The position numbers and the translations under genes were made by a program. Of a stretch of 64,000 nt of DNA, positions 26,575 to 34,772 are shown one piece after another (the first letter of the stretch is position 1; every line of letters starts with the position of its first letter). A model generated the notes under the pieces. That model searched no databases and had not been told where the DNA came from. It saw only the letters and a program-made list of their open reading frames with translations. The stretch is from the NCBI RefSeq assembly GCF_002251795.1, contig NZ_NOXU01000026.1, forward strand, positions 186,001 through 250,000, written 5' to 3'. The DNA comes from Niveispirillum lacus. Its GTDB lineage: Bacteria; Pseudomonadota; Alphaproteobacteria; Azospirillales; Azospirillaceae.

Positions 26575-29178
26575 TCAATCAATCCTAAGGACAGGGGCGG
26601 CTGGCTGACCCAGGGCGCGCCAAGTCCCAATGAAGCCCAAGGTCAGGGTGATGGCGGTACAAATCAAAGCCGTGCTGATTACGGCCCAGGGCATGAAGTG
26701 GAAGGAGAAATCCATCACTTCGGTGATCACAATCCAGGCGACCACCGTACCCAGAATTCCCGAAATCGCTGCCGTGATCAGGCCCAGAAGTCCGTATTCC
26801 AACAGGAAAGCGCGTAGAACGGTGGTGCGGGTGGCGCCCAGCACCTTCAGGACCACGGCGTCATAGACCCGGCGGCGATGGCCTGCCGCCACCGCGCCAG
26901 CCAGTACCAAGGTGCCGGCTAGCAGGGTCACTGCCGCCGTCAACCGGACGGCCAACCCCACATTCATCAGAATCCCCGACACCGTATCCAGGGCATCCTT
27001 GACACGGACGGCGCTGATATTGCTGAACTTTACCGCTACATTGCGCTGCACAGCCGATTCCGAGGCCTCCGGCACGCGCACCGTTGCTAGGTAGGTCTGG
27101 GGTGCCGACTCTAGAACCCCGGGAGAGAAGACCAGGGTGAAGTTGATGGTGATCGTATCCCAATCCAGTTCACGGACCACCGCAACTTCCCCCTCGATAT
27201 CACGGCCGAGGACATTGATGGTCATTGTCGCACCGGGTCCGATACCAAAACTCTCCGCAATCTCCTTTGAAACGGCCAGTTTGGGCGGGCCTTGATAATC
27301 TGCCGGCCACCATTCGCCGGCCAGGACCGTGTCATTGGCCGGGGCCTTGGCCTGCCAGGTGATGCCGCGGTCACCATTCAGAACCCAGGAATATTCCTTG
27401 GTCTTCAGCGCTTTTTCCGCCTCTACTCCGTTGATGGCAACGATTCGGGCGCGCAGATTGGGCACGAGGTTTAGGTCTTCCGTACCAGGTACGGCCAATA
27501 CTGTCTGGCTGAATTCCTCCACCTGATCAGGCTGGATATCGACGAAGAAAAAGGCCGGCGCATCAGTCGGCAGGCGGTCGGAGACTTCCTTCTGGAAATT
27601 CCCTTCGATCAGGGCAATTGCGACCAGGACGGTCAGGCCCAGGCCCAGTGACAGGACCACGGCACTGGTCGGGCTGCCGGGACGGTGGATATTGGCCAGC
27701 GCCAGTCGAAGGACAGGCAGGCGCGGCCTGCCTGCCGCCTTGGCCAGTTTTGTCACACCGATACCAGCCAGCCAGAACAGCCCTAACACCATTACGGAGC
27801 CAATAACGAAGGAGATGGCGAACCCTTTCTCTTCTGCTGTCGCAACGGCCAACGTCCCCAAGGCCAAACCGGATGCGGCAATCCCCAGAAGATAAGCGAA
27901 GCGTGGTGTGCCCTTGGCCTTCTGCACCACTTCCCGGAACAGCGCGATGGCCGGAACTTCGCGCGCGTGACCCAATGGCCATAGCGAGAAAGCCAGGGCG
28001 GTCAGAAACCCGAAACCTGCGGCGATAGCCAATGCCTGCGGATAGACCCCGATCCGTGCTGTAATAGGTAACACTTCCGCCAGTGCCTGGCCGGCCGCCA
28101 GGGGGCCGGCCGTACCCACCGCCAGACCGATAGCGATGCCAATCGATGACAGTGCCAAAATCTGAATGAGATAGGTTTTGAAGATCAGCGAACCCGACGC
28201 GCCGACGCATTTCAGCATGGCGATGGTGTTCGATTTGGCATCCATATACGCACGCACTGCATTACCGACGCCAACCCCGCCCACCAGCAGCGCCGTCAAC
28301 CCAACCAGGGTCAAAAACAGGGTCATGCGGTCGATGAAACGCGACAATTGCGGGGCGGCATTCAGATAATCTCGCAGCCGCCACGGCGCATCGGGCAGTT
28401 CGGCCTTTGCCTGTTCTCGGAACTCTTTGATGCCAATCCCATCCTTCAGCCGGACTTGGTAGGACCAGGTGATCAGGCTGCCGGGTTGCACCAACTCTGT
28501 GCGTGCCAGGGCCGCATCGGACACCATCAGTCGGGGGCCAAGAGAGAAGCTGCCCGATCCGGCCTTGTCCGGTTCACGCGCGATCAGACCTCGTACCTCC
28601 ACCTCTGTGCCGCCGACACTGACCAGGGAACCGGTTTTCAGGTTCAGGCGGGTGGCGAGGGTATCTTCCACCACCGTACCGAAACGGCCCTGCCTTTCGG
28701 CCAGAAGGGCCTGGATATCCACCGCTTGTGGCAATCCATCCGGCCCTTGAATCTCAAAGGTCCCATAAAGCGGGTAATTGGGGCTGACTGATTTCAGCTC
28801 AACCAGGGCGCTGGTGCCGCCATCTTGCGGATCGCGGGCCATCGCCCGCATTTCGGCCGAGGTCATCACCTCGCCCCTGCTTGTCAGGAACGCCAGTTGT
28901 TCGGGCGTCGCTTCGCGATACAGGATACGCGCGGCAACGTCCCCACCCAGAATGGCGCGTCCGTCACTGCGCATGCCATTCTCAATCCCGCTTGATATTG
29001 ACTGCACCGTTGCGATGGCACCAACACCGATAGCCAGACAGGCGATGAAAATCCGAAAACCGGAGAGCCCGCCGCGCAGTTCACGTCGCGCGATGGTGAA
29101 TGCCAATTTCCATTCTGACAGCCAAGTGCCCTTGGGCGGTGCCGTCACCGTTCCGGTGGAAAGCGTTGTTGCAGTCAT
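26575..29178 (-). CDS. ybbP: YbbP-like ABC transporter permease (FtsX/MacB fold)
   Basis: An 867-residue inner-membrane protein. A first helix near the N-terminus (GFRIFIACLAIGVGAIATV) precedes a large periplasmic domain of about 220 residues. Four central helices, a second periplasmic domain and three C-terminal helices follow, each block resembling FtsX domains. This is the architecture of YbbP, which with YbbA is thought to export or extract lipophilic compounds. The start ATG at 29178 lies one base beyond the ybbA stop, so the two are co-translated. Confidence 0.9.
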   Translation of the reverse strand: MTATTLSTGTVTAPPKGTWLSEWKLAFTIARRELRGGLSGFRIFIACLAIGVGAIATVQSISSGIENGMRSDGRAILGGDVAARILYREATPEQLAFLTSRGEVMTSAEMRAMARDPQDGGTSALVELKSVSPNYPLYGTFEIQGPDGLPQAVDIQALLAERQGRFGTVVEDTLATRLNLKTGSLVSVGGTEVEVRGLIAREPDKAGSGSFSLGPRLMVSDAALARTELVQPGSLITWSYQVRLKDGIGIKEFREQAKAELPDAPWRLRDYLNAAPQLSRFIDRMTLFLTLVGLTALLVGGVGVGNAVRAYMDAKSNTIAMLKCVGASGSLIFKTYLIQILALSSIGIAIGLAVGTAGPLAAGQALAEVLPITARIGVYPQALAIAAGFGFLTALAFSLWPLGHAREVPAIALFREVVQKAKGTPRFAYLLGIAASGLALGTLAVATAEEKGFAISFVIGSVMVLGLFWLAGIGVTKLAKAAGRPRLPVLRLALANIHRPGSPTSAVVLSLGLGLTVLVAIALIEGNFQKEVSDRLPTDAPAFFFVDIQPDQVEEFSQTVLAVPGTEDLNLVPNLRARIVAINGVEAEKALKTKEYSWVLNGDRGITWQAKAPANDTVLAGEWWPADYQGPPKLAVSKEIAESFGIGPGATMTINVLGRDIEGEVAVVRELDWDTITINFTLVFSPGVLESAPQTYLATVRVPEASESAVQRNVAVKFSNISAVRVKDALDTVSGILMNVGLAVRLTAAVTLLAGTLVLAGAVAAGHRRRVYDAVVLKVLGATRTTVLRAFLLEYGLLGLITAAISGILGTVVAWIVITEVMDFSFHFMPWAVISTALICTAITLTLGFIGTWRALGQPAAPVLRID

Positions 29179-29179
29179 C

Positions 29180-29908
29180 TCAATGCCCCGCCGCCCGACG
29201 CTGCACATCGCCGCGTGCGTCATCCACAATCAGCCCGTCGACCAGGCGGATCACCCGGTCACATTGCCGGGCCAAACCCGAATCATGAGTGATCAGGACA
29301 ATGGTTGTGCCCACCCGGTCGGCCATAGCGAACATCAGTTCGATGATGCGTTTGCCCGTATCCCCGTCCAGATTGCCTGTGGGTTCATCCGCCAGCAGCA
29401 GGGATGGTTCTGGCGCAAAGGCGCGGGCCAAGGCCACACGCTGCTGTTCACCGCCCGACAATTGGCCAGGATAATGGGTCAGGCGATGGCCCAGGCCGAC
29501 GGCTTCCAGCCCCTTGCGAGCCCGCTCGAACGCATCAGGCGCCCCGGCAAATTCCAACGGAATGGCGACATTCTCCAGCGCCGTCATGGTGGGTATGAGG
29601 TGGAAGGACTGGAATACGATCCCCACCTCATCGCGGCGGAAGCGGGCTAACGCATCTTCGTCCATGCGTGTCAATTCATGCCCTTTGACCTGCACGGAAC
29701 CGGAGGTTGGGGGCTGCAATCCGCCCAGGATCATCATCATGGATGATTTTCCAGACCCGCTGGGCCCCACGACCCCTACCTTTTCGCCACGGCCGACATG
29801 CAGATCAATTCCTTTCAGGATGTTGACGCTGCCCGCCTCGCTCTCCAGCTTAAGACGGATATCGCGCAACTGCACAACGGGATCGGCCGGAACAATGGGC
29901 ATCGCCAT
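29180..29908 (-). CDS. ybbA: YbbA-like ABC transporter ATP-binding protein
   Basis: A 242-residue LolD/MacB-class ATPase. Walker A GPSGSGKSS is at 48-56, Q-loop region VFQSFHLIPTMTALENV, signature [15 protein letters not shown], Walker B LLLADEPTGNLD and switch VLITHDSGLA. It pairs with the YbbP-like permease immediately downstream. The ATG at 29908 shares a CATG with the divergent tesA start; 46 additional upstream in-frame codons are Arg/Lys-rich and not credible. ybbA-ybbP next to tesA is a conserved neighbourhood in Proteobacteria. Confidence 0.93.
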   Translation of the reverse strand: MAMPIVPADPVVQLRDIRLKLESEAGSVNILKGIDLHVGRGEKVGVVGPSGSGKSSMMMILGGLQPPTSGSVQVKGHELTRMDEDALARFRRDEVGIVFQSFHLIPTMTALENVAIPLEFAGAPDAFERARKGLEAVGLGHRLTHYPGQLSGGEQQRVALARAFAPEPSLLLADEPTGNLDGDTGKRIIELMFAMADRVGTTIVLITHDSGLARQCDRVIRLVDGLIVDDARGDVQRRAAGH

Positions 29909-30623
29909 GACAAACCTTTGCAGCAAGGGTGATCCGAACCGATATGGCCTTTTAGGGTCGGCTTTCAACCGACTCGGAACTGTGATCTTGCTGCTTTTGT
30001 GCCTTTTGGCACCACGCGCCGCGATGGCGCAGGTCACACCTGCCACGTCAGGCGGGCCAATAAAAATTATCGTACTGGGTGACAGCTTGTCCGCCGGCTA
30101 CAAACTGCCGCGTGAGGCCGCCTTCACCAGCCAGTTGGAAGTGGCACTGAAGGCCAAGGGCTATGACGTCACTGTGCCCAATACCGGGGTCTCCGGCGAA
30201 ACCACTTCGGGCGGGCTTTCCCGCCTGGACTGGGTCCTGGGGGACAAACCGGACATGATGATTGTCGAACTGGGTGCCAATGACGGGCTGCGGGGCATTG
30301 ATCCCGCCCGCACACGGGAAAATCTTGATAAGATCCTGTCGAAGCTGAAGGAAAAGAAAGTGCCGGTGCTGTTGGCCGGTATGATGGCACCGCGCAATCT
30401 GGGCAGCGAATACGCAAAGGTGTTCGATGCGATCTATCCTGACCTTGCCAAGAAACATGGGGTGCCGCTTTACCCCTTTTTCCTGGAAGGGGTGGCCATG
30501 GACCCGAAACTGAATCAGGAAGATGGCATGCATCCCACGGCTGAAGGGGTGGCCGTGATCGTCAAGAATATCATGCCCTCCGTTATGGCGGTGTTGGACA
30601 CGATGAAGGCCGGGGCTAAGTGA
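29907..30623 (+). CDS. tesA: TesA-type SGNH hydrolase, acyl-CoA thioesterase/lysophospholipase
   Basis: A 238-residue exported hydrolase. A hydrophobic signal (VILLLLCLLAPRAAMA) leads to the SGNH blocks: VLGDSLSAGY with the nucleophile Ser60, a Gly in block II (NTGVSGETT), GANDGLRG with the block III Asn, and DGMHPTAEG with the catalytic Asp and His. The periplasmic enzyme cleaves acyl thioesters and lysophospholipids. The ATG at 29907 overlaps the ybbA start on the other strand; a GTG at 29982 would leave a normal intergenic gap but a signal peptide with no basic N-region. The FIST gene start overlaps its stop. Confidence 0.92.
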   Translation: MTNLCSKGDPNRYGLLGSAFNRLGTVILLLLCLLAPRAAMAQVTPATSGGPIKIIVLGDSLSAGYKLPREAAFTSQLEVALKAKGYDVTVPNTGVSGETTSGGLSRLDWVLGDKPDMMIVELGANDGLRGIDPARTRENLDKILSKLKEKKVPVLLAGMMAPRNLGSEYAKVFDAIYPDLAKKHGVPLYPFFLEGVAMDPKLNQEDGMHPTAEGVAVIVKNIMPSVMAVLDTMKAGAK

Positions 30624-31759
30624 TGGAAGACCCGCGCGACGATGCCCCGCTCTTTGCCAGCGCCACTGGGACCGGTGCCGATTGGTCTAGCGCTGCCAAG
30701 GACTGCCTAAATAATCTGACCCTGGTGCCCGGTGCGAATTTCGGTGTGCTTTATGTCACCGACCATCTGGCCGACCAGTTGGGTAGTGTCGCCACTCTGT
30801 TGCGCGGGGTTACGGGTGTCCGCGACTGGGTAGGGACAGTTGGGTTGGGGGTGCTGGGTGCGGGCGTGGAGATTTTCGACCGGCCGGCCGTCTCTGTTCT
30901 GATCGGGCGACTGGCAGCGGGAGCCACAAGGCTCTTGGGACCGCTGACCGACGCCATGGCGCCGTTGGACGCGGCAACGCCATGGCTGCGTGACCATGCC
31001 CCCTTGCTGATGCTGATGCATGGTGACCCACGACACGCGCGCCTGCCTGGTCTGTTGACCGATGTGGCGGGGCGGACGGGCAGTTTCATCGTTGGGGGAT
31101 TGACGGCATCGCGCGGGGAACAGGCGGTGTTATGCGGTCACGATATTAATCCGGGTCTATCGGGCATCATGTTCGATGCTGAAGTGCCGGTGGCGACTGG
31201 CCTCAGCCAGGGCTGTACCCCCATTGGCCCGGTCCGCACCGTCACCCGATCTGACGCACATGTGGTCATGGAGATCGATGGTCTACCAGCCCTGTCGGTC
31301 CTTAAAGCCGACATCGGTCCGGATCTGGCCGGTGACCTACGCCGCATTGGTGGCCTGATCATGGCCGGGCTGCCCGTCCGTGGCGATGATCGCGGCGACC
31401 GACTGGTCCGGGACCTGACCGCCATTGATCTGGAACGCGGGTGGCTTGCCATCGGGGAAACTATTGCCAATGGCCTAGCGATCCAGTTTTGCCGTCGGGA
31501 CGCCCAAGCGGCTGAAGTCGACCTTGATCGCATGCTTGAAGGGTTAAAGCGCCGCTTGCCGACGGGCCAGGCGCCGCGCGCCGGCATCTATGTCACTTGT
31601 GTCGCCCGTGGTGCCCGGCTTTTTGGCAGAGAGGGTGCAGAGATTGAGCTGATCCACCGCCATCTGGGTGATTTTCCACTCACCGGTTTTGCAGCGGGTG
31701 GCGAAATCTCCAATGCCCGTCTTTACGGCTATACCGGGGTGCTTACCCTGTTTCTCTAG
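30623..31759 (+). CDS. FIST sensor-domain protein
   Basis: A 378-residue protein with FIST_N (about 20-200; NFGVLYVTDHLADQLGSV...FIVGGLTAS) followed by FIST_C (about 210-365; PIGPVRTVTRSD, and near the end YVTCVARGARLFGREGAEIELI with FPLTGFAAGGEI). FIST domains are thought to bind small ligands such as amino acids in signalling contexts. No effector domain is fused here. The ATG at 30623 overlaps the tesA stop (TGATG), implying coupled translation with tesA, an unusual pairing. Confidence 0.88.
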   Translation: MEDPRDDAPLFASATGTGADWSSAAKDCLNNLTLVPGANFGVLYVTDHLADQLGSVATLLRGVTGVRDWVGTVGLGVLGAGVEIFDRPAVSVLIGRLAAGATRLLGPLTDAMAPLDAATPWLRDHAPLLMLMHGDPRHARLPGLLTDVAGRTGSFIVGGLTASRGEQAVLCGHDINPGLSGIMFDAEVPVATGLSQGCTPIGPVRTVTRSDAHVVMEIDGLPALSVLKADIGPDLAGDLRRIGGLIMAGLPVRGDDRGDRLVRDLTAIDLERGWLAIGETIANGLAIQFCRRDAQAAEVDLDRMLEGLKRRLPTGQAPRAGIYVTCVARGARLFGREGAEIELIHRHLGDFPLTGFAAGGEISNARLYGYTGVLTLFL

Positions 31760-32092
31760 GGACATAGCCGTATATCTTCCCTTTGAATTAGCTCAGTCGT
31801 AACACCAAAGTTATTGGGTGGATGCCGCTTGTCCTTCTTGTATGCGTATCTGATTGCCATAAATATAAACCAACAAAAAACACCCTTGAACTAAAAAGTG
31901 ACGCAATCACATCAGAGATAATAATTCTATAACTGAATGATATATTCAAGACTCTGTGTGTGTTTGGCTAGGAAACATAGATTGCGATTAATTTATTTAT
32001 TTTAACTATCAGGCGGCTCCCCCAATAAGAGGCCATAGGCCTTTCCCGATGCCGATACACGCCGGCGAACCGGACGTGGAATGGAGACAAAC
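31760..32092. other. AT-rich spacer upstream of second chemoreceptor
   Basis: About 330 bases, strongly AT-rich from 31840 to 32010. No gene is seen. A GCCGATAC at 32051 resembles the -10 of flagellar sigma-28 promoters but has no matching -35. Confidence 0.45.
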
Positions 32093-33781
32093 ATGCTTGC
32101 CACCCTGCGCAACCTGTCAATTGCCCGCAAACTGCTGATGGCTTTCGGCGCTCTTGTCCTGACGTCAGCGGCGGTCGGGATGATCAATCGCGGTCAGTTG
32201 ACGTTCATTGAAGCCGGTAATGTTGAAACTGTGCATACCTATGAGGTCATGCGCACGGTACGACAGCTTACCCTTGCCAAAGTTGATCAGGAAACAGGCC
32301 TGCGTGGTTTCCTTCTGACCGCAGACGACAACTTTCTGGAACCCTATTATGCAGGGATAAAGAATTTTGACGACAGTTTCGCCCGCGCCAGTGAACTGAC
32401 CAAAAACGATCCGGAGCAGCAGGCGCGGCTGCGCGACATCAAGCAGGCCTCCGACGCTTGGAACCGCGATGTGGCGGAGCCCATGATTGCCGGTATGAAA
32501 GATCCGGCCACCCGCGAAGCAACCCGTGCCATGGCCGCCACAGGTATTGGCAAGACCCGCATGATCGCCCTGCGAGCCAAAGTGGAAGAGGTGCAGGACA
32601 CGCAGCGTGCGCTGCTGGAAAGCCGTCGTGAAGGGTTGCAAGGCGCCTTTTTGACAGCGAACATTGCCACCATTGCGGGGGCCATTGGGTCGCTGATCAT
32701 CGCCATCGGTGCGGGTCTGGCGCTTGCGGGTGCCATTGCACGACCGATCGTTAAAATGACCGATCAGATGGGCTTGTTGGCGGGCGGGGATAAGACCATC
32801 ACGGTCGTTGGTCTGGACCGCAAGGATGAAGTCGGGGGCATGGCCCGTGCGTTGGAAGTGTTCCGTCAGAACGCGATCCGCGCCGATGAACTGGCCGCCG
32901 AACAGGCCCGTGAACAAGCGGCCAAAGTGCGCAGGACCCAGGCCATCGAAGATCTGATTGCTCGCTTCGACCGTGAGGTCTCAGACGTCCTCGGCAGTGT
33001 GACCGGGGCCACCAGTCAGTTGGATGCTACTGCCCAGGGCATGACCGCGATTGCTGAGGAAACGCGCGCCCAAGCCACCGCGACTGCCAGTGCTGCGGAT
33101 CAGACCGCCGCCAATGTACAGACAGTCGCTTCTGCGGCTGAAGAGATGGCCAGTTCAATCCAGGAAATCGCGCGCCAGGTCGTGCATTCTACCCAGGTGG
33201 CCGATCAGGCCGCCGACCAGGCCGCGCGCACCAATGATACAGTGCAGACGCTCGCCGAAGCAGCTCAGCGTATCGGGACCGTGGTGCAGTTGATTTCCGA
33301 GATTGCCAGCCAGACCAACCTTCTGGCGTTGAATGCAACGATTGAGGCGGCGCGAGCCGGAGAGGCGGGCAAAGGCTTTGCCGTTGTTGCGTCAGAAGTG
33401 AAAAGCCTTGCCAACCAGACCGCCAAGGCCACGGATGAGATCGCCTTGCAGATACAGTCTATGCAGGCGGTAACAGGGGATGCGGTGGGGGCCATCGGTT
33501 CCATCACCGGTACGATCGGCCAGATCAACGAAGCCATGGCCACCATTTCCGCTGCGGTGGAACAGCAGAATGCCACAACGCTGGAGATCAGCCGCAATGT
33601 GCAGCAGGCGGCATTGGGCACGCGGGAAGTTTCGTCCAACATTGCCACGGTAACCCAGGCGGCTGGGGAAACCGGTGCATCCGCCACCCAGGTGCTGGGG
33701 GCTGCTCGTGAACTGGGCGAACAGGCCGAAATCATGAAGAACAGGGTCGAGACCTTCCTCTCCGGTATCCGGGCGGCCTGA
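32093..33781 (+). CDS. Methyl-accepting chemotaxis protein with CHASE3-like sensor
   Basis: A 562-residue receptor. Transmembrane helix 1 is at about 10-30 and a four-helix periplasmic domain is at about 35-185. Transmembrane helix 2 is at about 190-216, followed by HAMP, then the signalling coiled coil with tip [26 protein letters not shown]. The sensor carries [22 protein letters not shown], the hallmark of CHASE3 domains. The start is ATG 32093 with GGAG at 32083-32086; an in-frame ATG at 32081 overlaps that ribosome site. Like the receptor at 7.4 kb it is not next to che genes. Confidence 0.95.
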   Translation: MLATLRNLSIARKLLMAFGALVLTSAAVGMINRGQLTFIEAGNVETVHTYEVMRTVRQLTLAKVDQETGLRGFLLTADDNFLEPYYAGIKNFDDSFARASELTKNDPEQQARLRDIKQASDAWNRDVAEPMIAGMKDPATREATRAMAATGIGKTRMIALRAKVEEVQDTQRALLESRREGLQGAFLTANIATIAGAIGSLIIAIGAGLALAGAIARPIVKMTDQMGLLAGGDKTITVVGLDRKDEVGGMARALEVFRQNAIRADELAAEQAREQAAKVRRTQAIEDLIARFDREVSDVLGSVTGATSQLDATAQGMTAIAEETRAQATATASAADQTAANVQTVASAAEEMASSIQEIARQVVHSTQVADQAADQAARTNDTVQTLAEAAQRIGTVVQLISEIASQTNLLALNATIEAARAGEAGKGFAVVASEVKSLANQTAKATDEIALQIQSMQAVTGDAVGAIGSITGTIGQINEAMATISAAVEQQNATTLEISRNVQQAALGTREVSSNIATVTQAAGETGASATQVLGAARELGEQAEIMKNRVETFLSGIRAA

Positions 33782-33881
33782 TCCCAGCCCTGTTCACAGG
33801 ATGGGCGGTCCGGTTCCTTGGTTTGGGAATCGGCCTGGGGTCTGGCAGGGTGGCGGAGGTTTCAGCTCTGTGGTGGCCGCC

Positions 33882-34709
33882 ATGCGCCTTCTCTGCCTTG
33901 CCTTGTTGTCATCTTTGTTGACCGCCTGCGCCGGCGGTCAACAATCACTGCCACCGGGGGCATCTTATGTCGCGATGGGCAGTTCGTTTGCTGCCGGCCC
34001 TGGTCTTCTGCCCTATGTTCCGGGCGCGCCCGCACGCTGTGCCCGGTCCAGCCGCAACTATGCCCAGCAGTTGGCGGTGAAACGCGGTCTTGCCCTGGTG
34101 GATGTCACCTGTTCCGGGGCTGCGACCGGAGCGGTGCTGGATGGCTGGAACGAACTGCCGGCACAAATGACGGCCATTGGTACCGATACGCGCTTGGTCA
34201 CGATAACCATCGGCGGCAATGATGTTGCCTATATCGGCAATATGATCGCTGCCTCTTGTCAAATACTTGCCGCCGGTGCCGGCCAGGGCATGGATAAGTG
34301 CCGGGCACCCGCTTGGCCGACCGAAGACGGGTTCCAGCGCCTGGACACATCGTTGCGCAGGGTTGCCGCAGAAATCCGTAGCCGCGCACCTGAAGCCATT
34401 GTGGTTTTTGTGGACTATGCCGCAATCCTGCCACCAATCGGCACCTGTGCTGCAACCCCCTTGTCGGCAGAGTCCGCTGAGCGACTGCGGGACATAGACC
34501 GGCGGCTTCGGGGCTTGACGGCTGCCGCCGCGGAGGCGTCCGGGACCTTTTTGCTGAAGGTCTCTGATCTCTCACGTGATCACGGGGCTTGCTCTACAGT
34601 ATCCTGGATGACTGGTTATCCTGCACCCCCCGGCGTAGCGCCCTACCACCCCAACCTTGCAGGGATGACGGCGGTGGCTGAGGCGTTGGACCGGTTACTG
34701 CCGCGCTGA
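33882..34709 (+). CDS. SGNH/GDSL hydrolase, probable lipoprotein
   Basis: A 275-residue esterase-like protein. The N-terminus MRLLCLALLSSLLTACAGG has a lipobox with lipidated Cys16. The mature domain shows YVAMGSSFAAGPG with the nucleophilic Ser, VTCSGAATG, ITIGGNDVAYIGN and a terminal PYHPNLAGM with the catalytic His. It resembles the Streptomyces-type SGNH esterases with several cysteines rather than TesA. It is probably tethered in the envelope. The frame is open from 33801, but the ATG at 33882 gives the signal sequence. Confidence 0.87.
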   Translation: MRLLCLALLSSLLTACAGGQQSLPPGASYVAMGSSFAAGPGLLPYVPGAPARCARSSRNYAQQLAVKRGLALVDVTCSGAATGAVLDGWNELPAQMTAIGTDTRLVTITIGGNDVAYIGNMIAASCQILAAGAGQGMDKCRAPAWPTEDGFQRLDTSLRRVAAEIRSRAPEAIVVFVDYAAILPPIGTCAATPLSAESAERLRDIDRRLRGLTAAAAEASGTFLLKVSDLSRDHGACSTVSWMTGYPAPPGVAPYHPNLAGMTAVAEALDRLLPR

Positions 34710-34772
34710 TCGATTGGTGATGTTCCCGTTTTGTTGATGCATGGCTGCTGGAGTTGCCTATACTCCGCCGCC

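Noticed and set aside
32051-32058. Sigma-28 promoter for the second chemoreceptor
   Set aside because: GCCGATAC matches the -10 element, but no TAAA-type -35 lies at the required distance.
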